Origin: Citromicrobium sp. UBA3494
GTDB taxonomy: Bacteria > Pseudomonadota > Alphaproteobacteria > Sphingomonadales > Sphingomonadaceae
Direction: 5' to 3'
DNA length: 64,000 nt
NCBI GenBank assembly: GCA_002377695.1
Contig: DFQH01000008.1
Coordinates: 203,460 to 267,459 of the forward strand
The position numbers were made by a program, and so were the translations under genes. The notes under the pieces were generated by a model. It was not told the DNA's origin, did not search any database, and saw nothing but the letters and a program-made list of their open reading frames with translations. Positions 1-7,881 of the stretch are shown one piece after another. The number at the start of each line of letters is the position of its first letter. The stretch's first letter is position 1.

Positions 1-1199
1 GGGTCGATGCAGGCCTCAGCAGCGAGGCGCGGGCCGAATGGCGCCGCCGCGTCGCGTGGAGCTATTACATCGAGAACGACGATGCCTCCGCGCTCGCCAT
101 GGCGCGTACCGTGCGCGAGGGCAGCGGGCCATGGGTGCCCGAAGGCGAATGGGTGATCGGCCTCGCCGCATGGCGCATGGGCGATTGCGCGACCGCCGCC
201 GAAGGCTTCGATCGGGCGGCCGCGACCGCGATCAATCCCGAACTTGCCGCCGCGAGCTATTACTGGGCCAGCCGGTCCTACGTGCGCTGCCGCGAGCCCG
301 AGAAGGCGACCGAGAAGCTGCGCGGCGCGGCGATGATGGACGAAACGCTCTACGGCATGCTCGCACGCGAGCAGCTTGCCCAGCAACTGCCACGCGCGGG
401 CGAGACGCCCGATCTCGATGCGGACGACTGGCGGGTGCTGAACGACGAGGAGAACGTGCGCGCCGCCGTGGCGCTGGCGCAGCTCGGGCGCGAAGACCTG
501 GCCGACGAATTGCTGCGCCATCAGGCGCGGATCGGCAATCCGTCGCAATTCACCGCCCTCTCGCGCCTCGCGCGTGAGCTCGGCCTGCCTTCCACCCAGC
601 TGTGGATGGCGCACAATGCGCCGCGCGGCGGCACGCCCGACCCGGCGCTGCGCTTCCCCGTGGCGCGGTGGGAGCCGGTCAACGGCTGGCAGGTGGACCC
701 GGCGCTGGCCTTTGCCCATGCGCTGCAGGAATCGAACTTCCGCGCCGCAGTGGTCAGCCCCGCAGGCGCGCGCGGCCTGATGCAGATCATGCCCGCCGCG
801 GCGCAGGACCACGGCCCCAGCCTTGGAATTTCCGGCAATCCCCGCGCGCTCAACCAGCCGGAGATCAACCTCGCCTTCGGCCAGCGCCATCTGCAGATGC
901 TGCGCGACAATCCGGCAACGCAGGGCAAGCTGCCCAAGATCATGGCGGCCTATAATGCGGGCCTCACCCCGGTCGGTCGCTGGAACAGCGAAGTGCGCGA
1001 CCAAGGCGATCCGCTGCTCTACATGGAATCGATCCCCTACTGGGAAACCCGCGGCTATGTCGCCATCGTGACCCGCAATTACTGGATGTACGAGCGGCAG
1101 GCCGCTGCCCCATCACCCAGCCGGAGGGCGCTGGCCATGAACCGCTGGCCCGGCTTCCCCGAGGCAAGCCCGCCCTCGCAGCGCCTGACGCAGCGCTGA
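1..1199 (+). CDS. Lytic murein transglycosylase, SLT family (5' end outside window)
   Basis: This enzyme cleaves the MurNAc-GlcNAc bond of peptidoglycan in the periplasm to leave 1,6-anhydro ends. The reading frame is open from base 3, so the start and signal peptide lie outside the window and about 398 residues are visible. The N-terminal part is helical and repeat-like, as in Slt70-type proteins. The C-terminal SLT (GH23) domain shows the catalytic glutamate in ALQESNF, then GLMQIMP and AAYNAG, which are the three family signatures. moaB begins 6 bases after the stop, so the two may be cotranscribed. The family call is firm; which Slt paralogue it is cannot be told. Confidence 0.9.
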   Translation, partial: VDAGLSSEARAEWRRRVAWSYYIENDDASALAMARTVREGSGPWVPEGEWVIGLAAWRMGDCATAAEGFDRAAATAINPELAAASYYWASRSYVRCREPEKATEKLRGAAMMDETLYGMLAREQLAQQLPRAGETPDLDADDWRVLNDEENVRAAVALAQLGREDLADELLRHQARIGNPSQFTALSRLARELGLPSTQLWMAHNAPRGGTPDPALRFPVARWEPVNGWQVDPALAFAHALQESNFRAAVVSPAGARGLMQIMPAAAQDHGPSLGISGNPRALNQPEINLAFGQRHLQMLRDNPATQGKLPKIMAAYNAGLTPVGRWNSEVRDQGDPLLYMESIPYWETRGYVAIVTRNYWMYERQAAAPSPSRRALAMNRWPGFPEASPPSQRLTQR

Positions 1200-1205
1200 T
1201 ACGCG

Positions 1206-1733
1206 ATGGGGATCGACGAAAGCCGCAGCTTCACGCCCATCGGCATCGCGCTGATTACGGTTTCGGACACGCGCGAGCCCGCCACCGATAGCTCTGGCGA
1301 CATTCTCGAAGCGCGCGTGCGGGAGGCGGGACATATCCTGATAGAGCGCACCATCTGCCCCGACGATGCGGGCGAGATCTACGATCTGCTGCGCCGCTTC
1401 ATCGCCAGCAGGGACGTGGACTGCGTCATCACCACGGGTGGAACCGGGCTGACCGGGCGCGACGTGACGCCCGAAGCGCTCGATCGGGTGAAAGACAAGG
1501 ACATCCCCGGTTTCGGAGAGCTGTTCCGCTGGATCAGTTACGAGCAGATCGGCACCTCGACGATCCAGAGCCGCGCCTGTGCGGTGCTGGCGGGCGACAC
1601 CTTCATCTTCGCGCTGCCCGGCAGCAATGGCGCGGTGAAGGACGGGTGGGACCGGATCCTGAAGGACCAGCTCGACAGCCGCCACCGCCCCTGCAACTTC
1701 GTCGAGCTTATGCCTCGCTTGCTGGAACGATAG
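1206..1733 (+). CDS. moaB: Molybdenum cofactor biosynthesis protein MoaB
   Basis: This is a 175-residue MoaB/MogA-fold protein that binds molybdopterin and takes part in its adenylylation during molybdenum cofactor synthesis in the cytoplasm. The diagnostic loop [16 protein letters not shown] lies at about residues 76-91, and [12 protein letters not shown] near residue 140 is the second pterin-binding segment. The length matches the family. It starts with ATG 6 bases after the transglycosylase stop. No other molybdopterin genes are nearby, so the assignment rests on the protein sequence alone. Confidence 0.9.
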   Translation: MGIDESRSFTPIGIALITVSDTREPATDSSGDILEARVREAGHILIERTICPDDAGEIYDLLRRFIASRDVDCVITTGGTGLTGRDVTPEALDRVKDKDIPGFGELFRWISYEQIGTSTIQSRACAVLAGDTFIFALPGSNGAVKDGWDRILKDQLDSRHRPCNFVELMPRLLER

Positions 1734-1772
1734 GCGCACCTGCGGCCTTCTACCGGCAGGGAGGCCCGCATA

Positions 1773-2807
1773 ATCCCCGATATCCAGTCCCTGCCCCTGC
1801 CGTGGCTCGGCGCGCTGTTCGGCGCGAGCGCGCTGCTGATCGCCTTTTTCGGCAGCAAGATGGCGCGCATCGCGGATGTGCTGGCGGATCGCACGGGCCT
1901 TGGCGAAGCGCTGATCGGCGCGGTGCTGCTGGGCGCCGGCACCAGCATCTCTGGCATCGTCACTTCGGTGACCACCGCCGCCAGCGGGGCGCCCGAGCTT
2001 GCCGTGTCCAACGCGCTCGGCGGGATTGCCGCGCAGACGATGTTCCTCGCGCTGGCGGACATCTTCTACCGGCACGTGAACCTGGAACATGCGGGCGCCA
2101 GCACGGTGAACCTGGGCCAGGCGACCGTGCTCATCCTGCTCTCGGTCATGCCCGTCATGGCCTACGCCGCGCCCGAGATCGCCTTCTACGGCGTCCACCC
2201 GATCAGCCCGGTGATGATCGCCGTCTACCTCGTTGGGCTGCATAACGCGCATTCGATCCGGCAGGAGCCGATGTGGCAGCCCAAGGATACGCCGGGCCTG
2301 CGGCTGGAAGAAGACGATCCCGAAGACGACCCGCGGTCGACAGTGCTGCTGGCGGCATCTTTCGCCGGCCTCGTGCTGATCGTCGGCGGGTGCGGCTGGG
2401 TGGTCGGGGAGACCGGCCTGGCGCTGAGCGCAGAACTGGGAATTTCGCAAGGTGTCGTCGGCGCGCTGGGCACTGCGGTGGTCACGTCCCTGCCCGAGCT
2501 TGTCACCACCATCGCAGCCGTCCGGCGCGGGGCGCTGCAGCTTGCGATCGGCGGGATCATCGGCGGCAACATGTTCGATGCGCTGTTCGTATCCGCCAGC
2601 GACATTGCCTATCGCGAAGGCTCGATCTTCCACGCCATCGGGGAACGCACGCTGTTCTGGATGGCACTGGTCACGGTGATGACCGCGATCCTGCTGATGG
2701 GCCTGCTGCGGCGCGAGAAGCAGGGCCCCGCAGGGATAGGCTGGGAAAGCGTTCTGCTGCTGCTGATCTGGCTCGCCGCGGCCGGATTGCAGGTCGCACT
2801 GGGCTGA
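1773..2807 (+). CDS. Sodium/calcium exchanger family membrane protein
   Basis: This is a CaCA-superfamily antiporter of the inner membrane that exchanges Ca2+ for Na+ or H+. The two inverted alpha repeats are visible: GAGTSISGIVTS with GAPELAVSNALGG, and GTAVVTSLPELVTT with GGIIGGNMFDALF. The first ATG at 1860 would cut off the first membrane helix, which reads LPWLGALFGASALLIAFF upstream of it. No ATG, GTG or TTG occurs in frame back to the stop at 1731. The start is therefore placed at ATC 1773, eight bases after an AGGGAGG ribosome-binding site at 1758-1764; ATA 1770 is an alternative. This gives 344 residues, close to the family length. Function is firm, the start is not. Confidence 0.85.
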   Translation: MPDIQSLPLPWLGALFGASALLIAFFGSKMARIADVLADRTGLGEALIGAVLLGAGTSISGIVTSVTTAASGAPELAVSNALGGIAAQTMFLALADIFYRHVNLEHAGASTVNLGQATVLILLSVMPVMAYAAPEIAFYGVHPISPVMIAVYLVGLHNAHSIRQEPMWQPKDTPGLRLEEDDPEDDPRSTVLLAASFAGLVLIVGGCGWVVGETGLALSAELGISQGVVGALGTAVVTSLPELVTTIAAVRRGALQLAIGGIIGGNMFDALFVSASDIAYREGSIFHAIGERTLFWMALVTVMTAILLMGLLRREKQGPAGIGWESVLLLLIWLAAAGLQVALG

Positions 2808-2833
2808 TTGTAGGCACCTTCCCAAGCCACGCT

Positions 2834-2848
2834 GTTCTATTTATGTTC
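2834..2848 (+). promoter_or_regulatory. LexA (SOS) box, GTTC-N7-GTTC
   Basis: The sequence is GTTC (2834-2837), seven bases, GTTC (2845-2848). This is an exact match to the LexA operator described for alphaproteobacteria. It ends 5 bases before the ATG of the radical SAM gene. A possible -35 TTCCCA (2819-2824) and -10 TATGTT (2842-2847), spaced by 17, overlap the box and would place the transcript start at or next to the ATG. That fits the absence of a ribosome-binding site. LexA binding here would block transcription directly. Confidence 0.7.
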
Positions 2849-2853
2849 CGCAT

Positions 2854-3960
2854 ATGGACACGATTCGCGAACAGCCCCCCAAGGACCCTCCGATCCGCGG
2901 AAGGGGCGCGCAAAGCGGTGACGCTTCCGCCCGGTTCGGACTGAACGAACGCGAGGCAGACGGCGACTGGCGAGACATGGCGGAAACGCTTGATGGCCCC
3001 GCCCCCAGGCTGCGCACCGAAGTGACCGAGGAAAGCCCGCGCTCTATCCTCAGCTTCAACCAGTCGCCCGATATCGGCTTCGACCGGTCGGTGAACGCCT
3101 ATCGCGGCTGCGAGCACGGTTGCATCTATTGCTTCGCGCGGCCGACGCACGCCTACCTCGACCTGTCGCCGGGCCTCGATTTCGAGAGCAAGCTCTTCGC
3201 CAAGCCCAACGCCGCGAAGCTGCTGGCGCAAACACTCGCCAAGCCGGGGTACGAGCCGCGCCCCATCGCCATGGGAACCAATACCGATCCCTACCAGCCA
3301 ATCGAGGCTCGGTACCGGATCACCCGCGCGATGCTCGAAGTGTGCCTCGATGCGCGCCATCCGGTGACCATCACGACGAAGTCGGACCGGGTGCTGGCCG
3401 ATCTCGACATTCTCGAAGAGATGGCAGCGAGGGACCTTGTAGCGGTGGCGATTTCCGTCACCTCGCTCGATCCCGGGCTGTCCGGTCTGATAGAGCCGCG
3501 CGCGCCCTCCCCCGCTAAGCGTCTGGCGGCGCTGGGCAGGCTGACGCAAGCGGGGGTGCCCACCCACTGCTCCATCGCCCCGGTCATCCCCGCCATCACG
3601 GACGATGCGATGGAAGCGATCATTGCGAAGGCCGCCGGGCTTGGCGTGACGTCTGCCGGGTGGATACCGCTTCGCCTGCCGCACGAAGTGGCGCCGTTGT
3701 TCCGCGAATGGCTGGAAACCCATTTCCCCGAACGCAAGGACAAGGTGATGTCCATCGTCCGCTCCATCCGCAACGGGAAGGACAATGATCCCGGCTTCTT
3801 CAGCCGGTTGAAGCCCACCGGCGTCTGGGCCGACCTGTTCCGCGCCCGCTTCCGCGTGGCCTGCGGGCGCGCGGGAATCGGTGACGGCAAGGCGAAGTTC
3901 GCGCTCGATTGCTCGCAATTCCGCGCCCCGATGGTGGGCGGCCAGATGCGGCTGTTGTAG
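2854..3960 (+). CDS. PA0069-family radical SAM protein (SPL-like)
   Basis: This 368-residue cytoplasmic protein is a radical S-adenosylmethionine enzyme of the family named after Pseudomonas PA0069, which resembles spore photoproduct lyase. The [4Fe-4S] ligands form a CX3CX2C motif at Cys86, Cys90 and Cys93 in RGCEHGCIYC. The reaction of the family is not known. The ATG at 2854 has no clear ribosome-binding site and follows directly on a LexA box, so the gene is probably part of the SOS response and may be translated from a leaderless transcript. That context suggests a role in DNA damage, but this is inference. Confidence 0.88.
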   Translation: MDTIREQPPKDPPIRGRGAQSGDASARFGLNEREADGDWRDMAETLDGPAPRLRTEVTEESPRSILSFNQSPDIGFDRSVNAYRGCEHGCIYCFARPTHAYLDLSPGLDFESKLFAKPNAAKLLAQTLAKPGYEPRPIAMGTNTDPYQPIEARYRITRAMLEVCLDARHPVTITTKSDRVLADLDILEEMAARDLVAVAISVTSLDPGLSGLIEPRAPSPAKRLAALGRLTQAGVPTHCSIAPVIPAITDDAMEAIIAKAAGLGVTSAGWIPLRLPHEVAPLFREWLETHFPERKDKVMSIVRSIRNGKDNDPGFFSRLKPTGVWADLFRARFRVACGRAGIGDGKAKFALDCSQFRAPMVGGQMRLL

Positions 3961-4018
3961 CCGCCGGGCCTGCCGGATAGGGTTTGCGCTTCCTTCCGTT
4001 ACCAGGAACCCCGGCCCC

Positions 4019-4591
4019 ATGACTGCGGATGAAGTACTCGCGCCGACCTATGTCCAGATGCTGGGCGCGCTGTCGCAATGGCTCGACAAGGCCGCGCAAC
4101 AGCTGGGCGAGACCGAAGCCGATGCGCTGCTTGCCGCGCGGCTCGCACCCGACATGTTCCCGCTCTCCACCCAGATACGCTTTGCGTGCGTGCAGGCGCT
4201 GGAAGGGATGCACCGCCTGCGGGACGAGGCCTTTCCGCCCATCGTCGAAGAATTGCTGGAAGAGGGCCGCGATGCAGGCGACGCGCCGGGATCGATGGCC
4301 GATACGCAGGCTCGCCTGGAACAGACCACCGCGATGGTCCGGTCGCTGGCCGAAGACCTGTCGATCGGCGACCCGGACCGTATGATCGCGCACGAGCTGC
4401 CCATGGGCATGATCTTCGATCTGAGCGTTGATCAATACGCACGCGACTGGGCGCTGGCGCAGTTCTATTTTCATCTGATGACGGCCTACGCGATCCTGCG
4501 AAGTGAGGGTATCGCGCTGGGTAAGGCCGATTATGTCGCCCACATGTTCGGCTATCTTCGCCCCGGCACCATGCCCGCGGGGGCGGAATGA
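4019..4591 (+). CDS. DUF1993 domain-containing protein
   Basis: The 190-residue soluble protein matches the DUF1993 family, which is related in fold to DinB-like four-helix bundles. Its function is unknown. It starts at ATG 4019, preceded by AGGAA; an earlier in-frame ATG at 3881 lies inside the radical SAM gene and is unlikely. The sequence is mostly helical and acidic, with conserved-looking segments PLSTQIRFACVQALEG and FDLSVDQYARDWALAQFYFH. It has no signal peptide or membrane segment. It sits 58 bases after the radical SAM gene, so readthrough from the SOS promoter is possible. Confidence 0.75.
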   Translation: MTADEVLAPTYVQMLGALSQWLDKAAQQLGETEADALLAARLAPDMFPLSTQIRFACVQALEGMHRLRDEAFPPIVEELLEEGRDAGDAPGSMADTQARLEQTTAMVRSLAEDLSIGDPDRMIAHELPMGMIFDLSVDQYARDWALAQFYFHLMTAYAILRSEGIALGKADYVAHMFGYLRPGTMPAGAE

Positions 4592-4642
4592 TCTGACCAG
4601 GTGGATGCGGCGCGCGGGGGCGGCTGGTGCAATTCAACCCCG

Positions 4643-4670
4643 TTGCGAGCGGCAATCCGTGCGCTATGAT
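4643..4670 (+). promoter_or_regulatory. Putative sigma-70 promoter for the ybjN-like gene
   Basis: TTGCGA at 4643-4648 and TATGAT at 4665-4670 are separated by 16 bases. They lie 44 bases upstream of the YbjN-like start, which has its own ribosome-binding site (AGGGG). This is a good match to the housekeeping consensus, judged by eye. Confidence 0.5.
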
Positions 4671-4714
4671 CGTCCACTCACCGTCGGATAGAACACAACA
4701 ACAGGGGAATTTCG

Positions 4715-5209
4715 ATGAAGGCGATCATCCTGGGGACATTGCTGGCAGTCTGCGCGAGCACGGCGGCGGATGCGCAAAGCTTCAATGCGTCTACCCGGAT
4801 CGACACCTTCACCACCAGCGCCCTGAAGGCCACGCTGGCCGAACTTGGCGCCACGACCGAGGATCGCGACGGAGTTCAGAACATGACCGTCCGTTTCTCC
4901 AACGGTCTGGTGGCGGATGCCTTGCTGATGGCCTGTGAAGATCAGGCTACCTCGACCAACTGCCTCGGCACCTCGATCCTGGCCTCCTTCGCCACCCCGG
5001 AAGACGCCACGCCGGAACAGGTGCGCGAAGGCATCAACGAATATAATTATCGTCAGAACTTCGGCCGCGCCTATGTCAGCCCGAACGGAACGATACAGGT
5101 GCGGCTGTACGTCATCGCGGATGGCGGGATCACGATGGAAAACTACCGGCAGATGATCGGCCTCTTCGCGCGCTCTGCCGCGAAACTTCCGGGGTACATC
5201 GCGGGTTAG
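4715..5209 (+). CDS. Secreted YbjN domain protein
   Basis: This is a 164-residue protein with a signal peptide of about 20 residues (MKAIILGTLLAVCASTAADA, likely cut before QSF), so it is probably periplasmic. The mature part has the YbjN fold, a type III chaperone-like alpha/beta domain, with the typical ending IADGGITMENYRQMIGLF. The exact role of this family is unknown. The gene has its own promoter-like sequence upstream and an intrinsic terminator downstream, so it is probably transcribed alone. Confidence 0.75.
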   Translation: MKAIILGTLLAVCASTAADAQSFNASTRIDTFTTSALKATLAELGATTEDRDGVQNMTVRFSNGLVADALLMACEDQATSTNCLGTSILASFATPEDATPEQVREGINEYNYRQNFGRAYVSPNGTIQVRLYVIADGGITMENYRQMIGLFARSAAKLPGYIAG

Positions 5210-5305
5210 CCCGCCCTCACGCCGCCGGGCCTGCGGCCTGCAGGACGGCGCGGATGCGCTGTCCTACAGCGCTTTGTGTGGCTAAGGGGTCGGGGTCTTT
5301 GACAC

Positions 5306-5337
5306 CGTCCGCCCGGAAGATCGTCCGCCCGGAAGAT
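5306..5337 (+). repeat. Two tandem copies of a 16-base unit
   Basis: CGTCCGCCCGGAAGAT occurs at 5306-5321 and again without interruption at 5322-5337. The second copy provides the left arm of the terminator hairpin that follows; the first copy could pair equally well with the right arm. Confidence 0.8.
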
Positions 5338-5363
5338 CGCATTGTTCGGAAGGGCGGTTTTTT
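5325..5363 (+). terminator. Intrinsic terminator after ybjN-like gene
   Basis: CCGCCC (5325-5330) can pair with GGGCGG (5352-5357), and six T residues follow at 5358-5363. The loop is about 21 bases and may fold further. It lies 115 bases after the YbjN-like stop and points in the same direction. Confidence 0.6.
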
Positions 5364-5372
5364 GCCTCCTGG

Positions 5373-5395
5373 ACACTGTGTCAGGTGTGTCAGGC
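5373..5395 (+). repeat. 23-base dispersed repeat, copy 1
   Basis: The segment ACACTGTGTCAGGTGTGTCA plus three further bases is identical to the minus strand of 28251-28273. It contains a GACAC/GTGTC palindrome and two GTGTCAGG units. Here it lies between two convergent genes. Confidence 0.7.
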
Positions 5396-5412
5396 GGGCG
5401 CCGCAATCGCGC

Positions 5413-5844
5413 TCAGCCGAAGGTGCTGCCCCCTTCGCCGGGCGCGAACCGAACCAGCCTGCTGTCCACCAATGCCGCAGTGCGGTTGACCACGGCCCGC
5501 TGGTAATCAGGGTCCTTGATCATCTCGAAGAAGGCGCCTGCATTGGGGTACTGCGCCACGAATCCATCGTGCCACACGCGGTCCGCGGGGCCTGTCACCA
5601 TGGTCTCGAACGTCCCCCGCCAAACGATACTGCCACCGACGCGGGCAAAGATCGGCCCGCTGGTGCGCCCGTACTCCTCGTAGGCACGGCGCCCGCTCCA
5701 GCCCTTGCCCGCATGCTCATGCCCTGCGGGGTAGTCCGCTTCGTCGCGGTAGAGCAGCAGGTTGAGCATGTGGATCGGCCTGTCGCGCGGCAGGGCCTTG
5801 AACGCCTCGAAGGTCTCGCGGCTGGGGTCGATATAGATGGTCAA
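5413..5844 (-). CDS. DUF1330 domain-containing protein
   Basis: This 143-residue soluble protein belongs to the DUF1330 family, which has a dimeric alpha/beta-barrel fold. The motif RPIHMLNLLLYRDEADY and the later FFEMIKDPDYQRAV are typical. Its biochemical role is unknown. The start is placed at TTG 5844, because the residues match the family from that point and AGGGAG lies 8 bases upstream; no ATG is available. It follows the small membrane protein gene by four bases and is probably translated from the same message as the acyl-CoA ligase. Confidence 0.75.
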   Translation of the reverse strand: MTIYIDPSRETFEAFKALPRDRPIHMLNLLLYRDEADYPAGHEHAGKGWSGRRAYEEYGRTSGPIFARVGGSIVWRGTFETMVTGPADRVWHDGFVAQYPNAGAFFEMIKDPDYQRAVVNRTAALVDSRLVRFAPGEGGSTFG

Positions 5845-5848
5845 AGGA

Positions 5849-6055
5849 TCACTCCCTGGGTGACAGGATACGCCCGCTGATCGCCCATGCGGGGCGCGCG
5901 ACCACCAGCATGCAGCCGAGGCCCAGCACGGCCAGCACGGTCGACGACAGGAAGTCCGCACCGCGAAGCGTGGTGAGCAGCAGAGTCATGACGAGGAACA
6001 GGCCCATGGCAAGGCCGAGGCCGACCATTATGGCAAGGATCGCGCGCGGACTCAC
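5849..6055 (-). CDS. Small two-helix membrane protein
   Basis: This 68-residue protein has two hydrophobic segments, about residues 4-29 and 37-54, and ends in a basic tail. It is not recognised as a member of a named family. It lies 3 bases after the acyl-CoA ligase stop and 4 bases before the DUF1330 start on the same strand. That tight spacing supports it as a real gene in a three-gene unit. Function unknown. Confidence 0.6.
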   Translation of the reverse strand: MSPRAILAIMVGLGLAMGLFLVMTLLLTTLRGADFLSSTVLAVLGLGCMLVVARPAWAISGRILSPRE

Positions 6056-6058
6056 CCG

Positions 6059-7804
6059 TCAGTCCTTCCCGAACATGCGGCCGAAGATGCCGCGCTTCGC
6101 AGTGTCAGCGGCTTGCGCTTCGCCGTTGCCTACCTCGGTCGCAGGTGCGGGTGTGGCGGAGGCCATGGCAGGCTCTGCTTCGGGGGATTGCATATCCCTG
6201 GCTTCGGGCAGCTGGTAATCGGCAAACCGGTCACGCAGGTCCTTCTTGCTGATCTTGCCGGTTGCGGTGTGGGGAATGTCGTCCACGAATTCCACCGCAT
6301 CGGGCAGCCACCACTTCGCCACGTGATCCTTGAGGTAATCGATCACCTCTTCCCCGGTGACCTCCTGCCCTTCCTTCCGGATGCAGAACAGCACCGGGCG
6401 TTCGTCCCACTTGGGATGATACATGCCGATCGCGGCGGCTTCCGCGATTGCCGGATGGCCCGCAGCCGCGTTCTCCAGCTCGACCGAGCTGATCCACTCG
6501 CCGCCCGACTTGATGACGTCCTTGGTGCGATCGGTGATCTGCATCGTGCCGTCGGGGTGCAGGATGGCGACATCGCCGGTGTCGAACCAGCCGTCCGGCG
6601 TCAGCGCGTCCTCCTCCGCCTTGAAATAGCGGCGGATGACCCACGGCCCGCGGATCTGCAGCGCGCCGGAAGTCTCCCCGTCACGGGGCAGCACCTTGGA
6701 AGGATCGTCGAGATCGACCGTGCGCAGCTCCACGCCGAAGATCGGGCGGCCCTGCATCGCAGCCTTGTCCACGCGCTGCTCGAGCGAGAGCTGGTCCCAG
6801 TCCCAGGTCGGCCCCCCCAGCGTGCCGATGGGGGAGGTCTCCGTCATGCCCCAGGCGTGCTGGACGCGAATCCCTGCTTCCATCAGGCGCTTGATCATGA
6901 ACCTGGGCGCGGCCGATCCGCCGATGGTCGCGGCGCGCAGTTTCGGCAGCGGCTTGTCGTTGGCATCGCAATACTGGAACGTGGCGAGCCATACGGTCGG
7001 CACCCCCGCACTGTCGGTCACGCCTTCGCGCTCCATCAGATCGTACAGCACGGCGGGTTCGTTGACGGCGGAGAACACGAACTTGATCCCTGCCATGCCG
7101 CCTGCAAACGGCAGCCCCCAGCTCGCCGCGTGGAACATGGGCACGACCGGCAGCATGACCGAAGAGGCATCGAAGTTGAACGCCGGCGGCTGGATCGCGG
7201 CGAGCGCGTGGAGCACGGTGGAGCGATGCTCGTACAGCACGCCCTTGGGATTGCCCGTGGTCCCGCTGGTGTAGCACAGCATGCACGGATCGCGCTCTTC
7301 GACGCTGGCCCATTCGTACCGGCCGTCCTGCGCGCCGATCCAGTCTTCGAAGCCCTGCACCTCGGAGCCTTCGGGCGGATCGTAGCAGATGTAGTGTTCG
7401 ATGCTGGTCCACCTGTCGCGCATCTTGTCGACGATCGGCTGGAACGCCGCATCGTACAGCAGCACACGGTCTTCAGCGTGATTGGCGATGTATTCCAGCT
7501 GGTCCTCGAACAGGCGCGGGTTGATCGTGTGCAGAACCCCGCCCATCCCCGCGACGCCGTACCAGCTGACCAGGTGGCGCGAGTGGTTCATCGCAAGGCT
7601 GGCGACCCGGTCGCCTTTCCGAATGCCGAGCGCTTCGAGCGCCTGCGCCATCTTCAGCGCATCGCGCCTGATCCCAGCCCAGTCGGTGCGCGTCTCGCTG
7701 CCATCCGCCCAGTGGGTCACGATCTCGCGGGTCGGCGTTTCGCGCGCCGCATGGTCTATAACGTGGGTGACCAGCAGGTCCCAGTCTTGCATCGCTCCGA
7801 GCAT
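6059..7804 (-). CDS. AMP-dependent fatty acyl-CoA ligase
   Basis: This 581-residue enzyme activates a carboxylic acid, probably a medium- or long-chain fatty acid, to its CoA thioester through an acyl-adenylate. The phosphate-binding motif [13 protein letters not shown] lies near residues 176-188. [20 protein letters not shown] and the C-terminal catalytic lysine region [12 protein letters not shown] are all present. The overall pattern resembles AlkK-type medium-chain synthetases. An unusual C-terminal tail of about 45 residues is rich in Ala, Pro and Glu and ends [12 protein letters not shown], which may tether the enzyme. The start may be ATG 7804 or the ATG four codons later. Chain-length preference cannot be read from the sequence. 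Confidence 0.88.
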   Translation of the reverse strand: MLGAMQDWDLLVTHVIDHAARETPTREIVTHWADGSETRTDWAGIRRDALKMAQALEALGIRKGDRVASLAMNHSRHLVSWYGVAGMGGVLHTINPRLFEDQLEYIANHAEDRVLLYDAAFQPIVDKMRDRWTSIEHYICYDPPEGSEVQGFEDWIGAQDGRYEWASVEERDPCMLCYTSGTTGNPKGVLYEHRSTVLHALAAIQPPAFNFDASSVMLPVVPMFHAASWGLPFAGGMAGIKFVFSAVNEPAVLYDLMEREGVTDSAGVPTVWLATFQYCDANDKPLPKLRAATIGGSAAPRFMIKRLMEAGIRVQHAWGMTETSPIGTLGGPTWDWDQLSLEQRVDKAAMQGRPIFGVELRTVDLDDPSKVLPRDGETSGALQIRGPWVIRRYFKAEEDALTPDGWFDTGDVAILHPDGTMQITDRTKDVIKSGGEWISSVELENAAAGHPAIAEAAAIGMYHPKWDERPVLFCIRKEGQEVTGEEVIDYLKDHVAKWWLPDAVEFVDDIPHTATGKISKKDLRDRFADYQLPEARDMQSPEAEPAMASATPAPATEVGNGEAQAADTAKRGIFGRMFGKD

Positions 7805-7881
7805 CGATCTCTCCAGTCAGGTTCTGTTTTGCCGGGGAGAATGCGCAGATCGCCCCGCATCCGCAAGACTTGGTGCGAAAT

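Noticed and set aside
1113..2825. A 570-codon open frame on the minus strand across moaB and the exchanger
   Set aside because: It is antisense to two well-recognised genes, and its translation is rich in His, Arg, Gln and Asp without family similarity. Long antisense frames are common in high-GC DNA.
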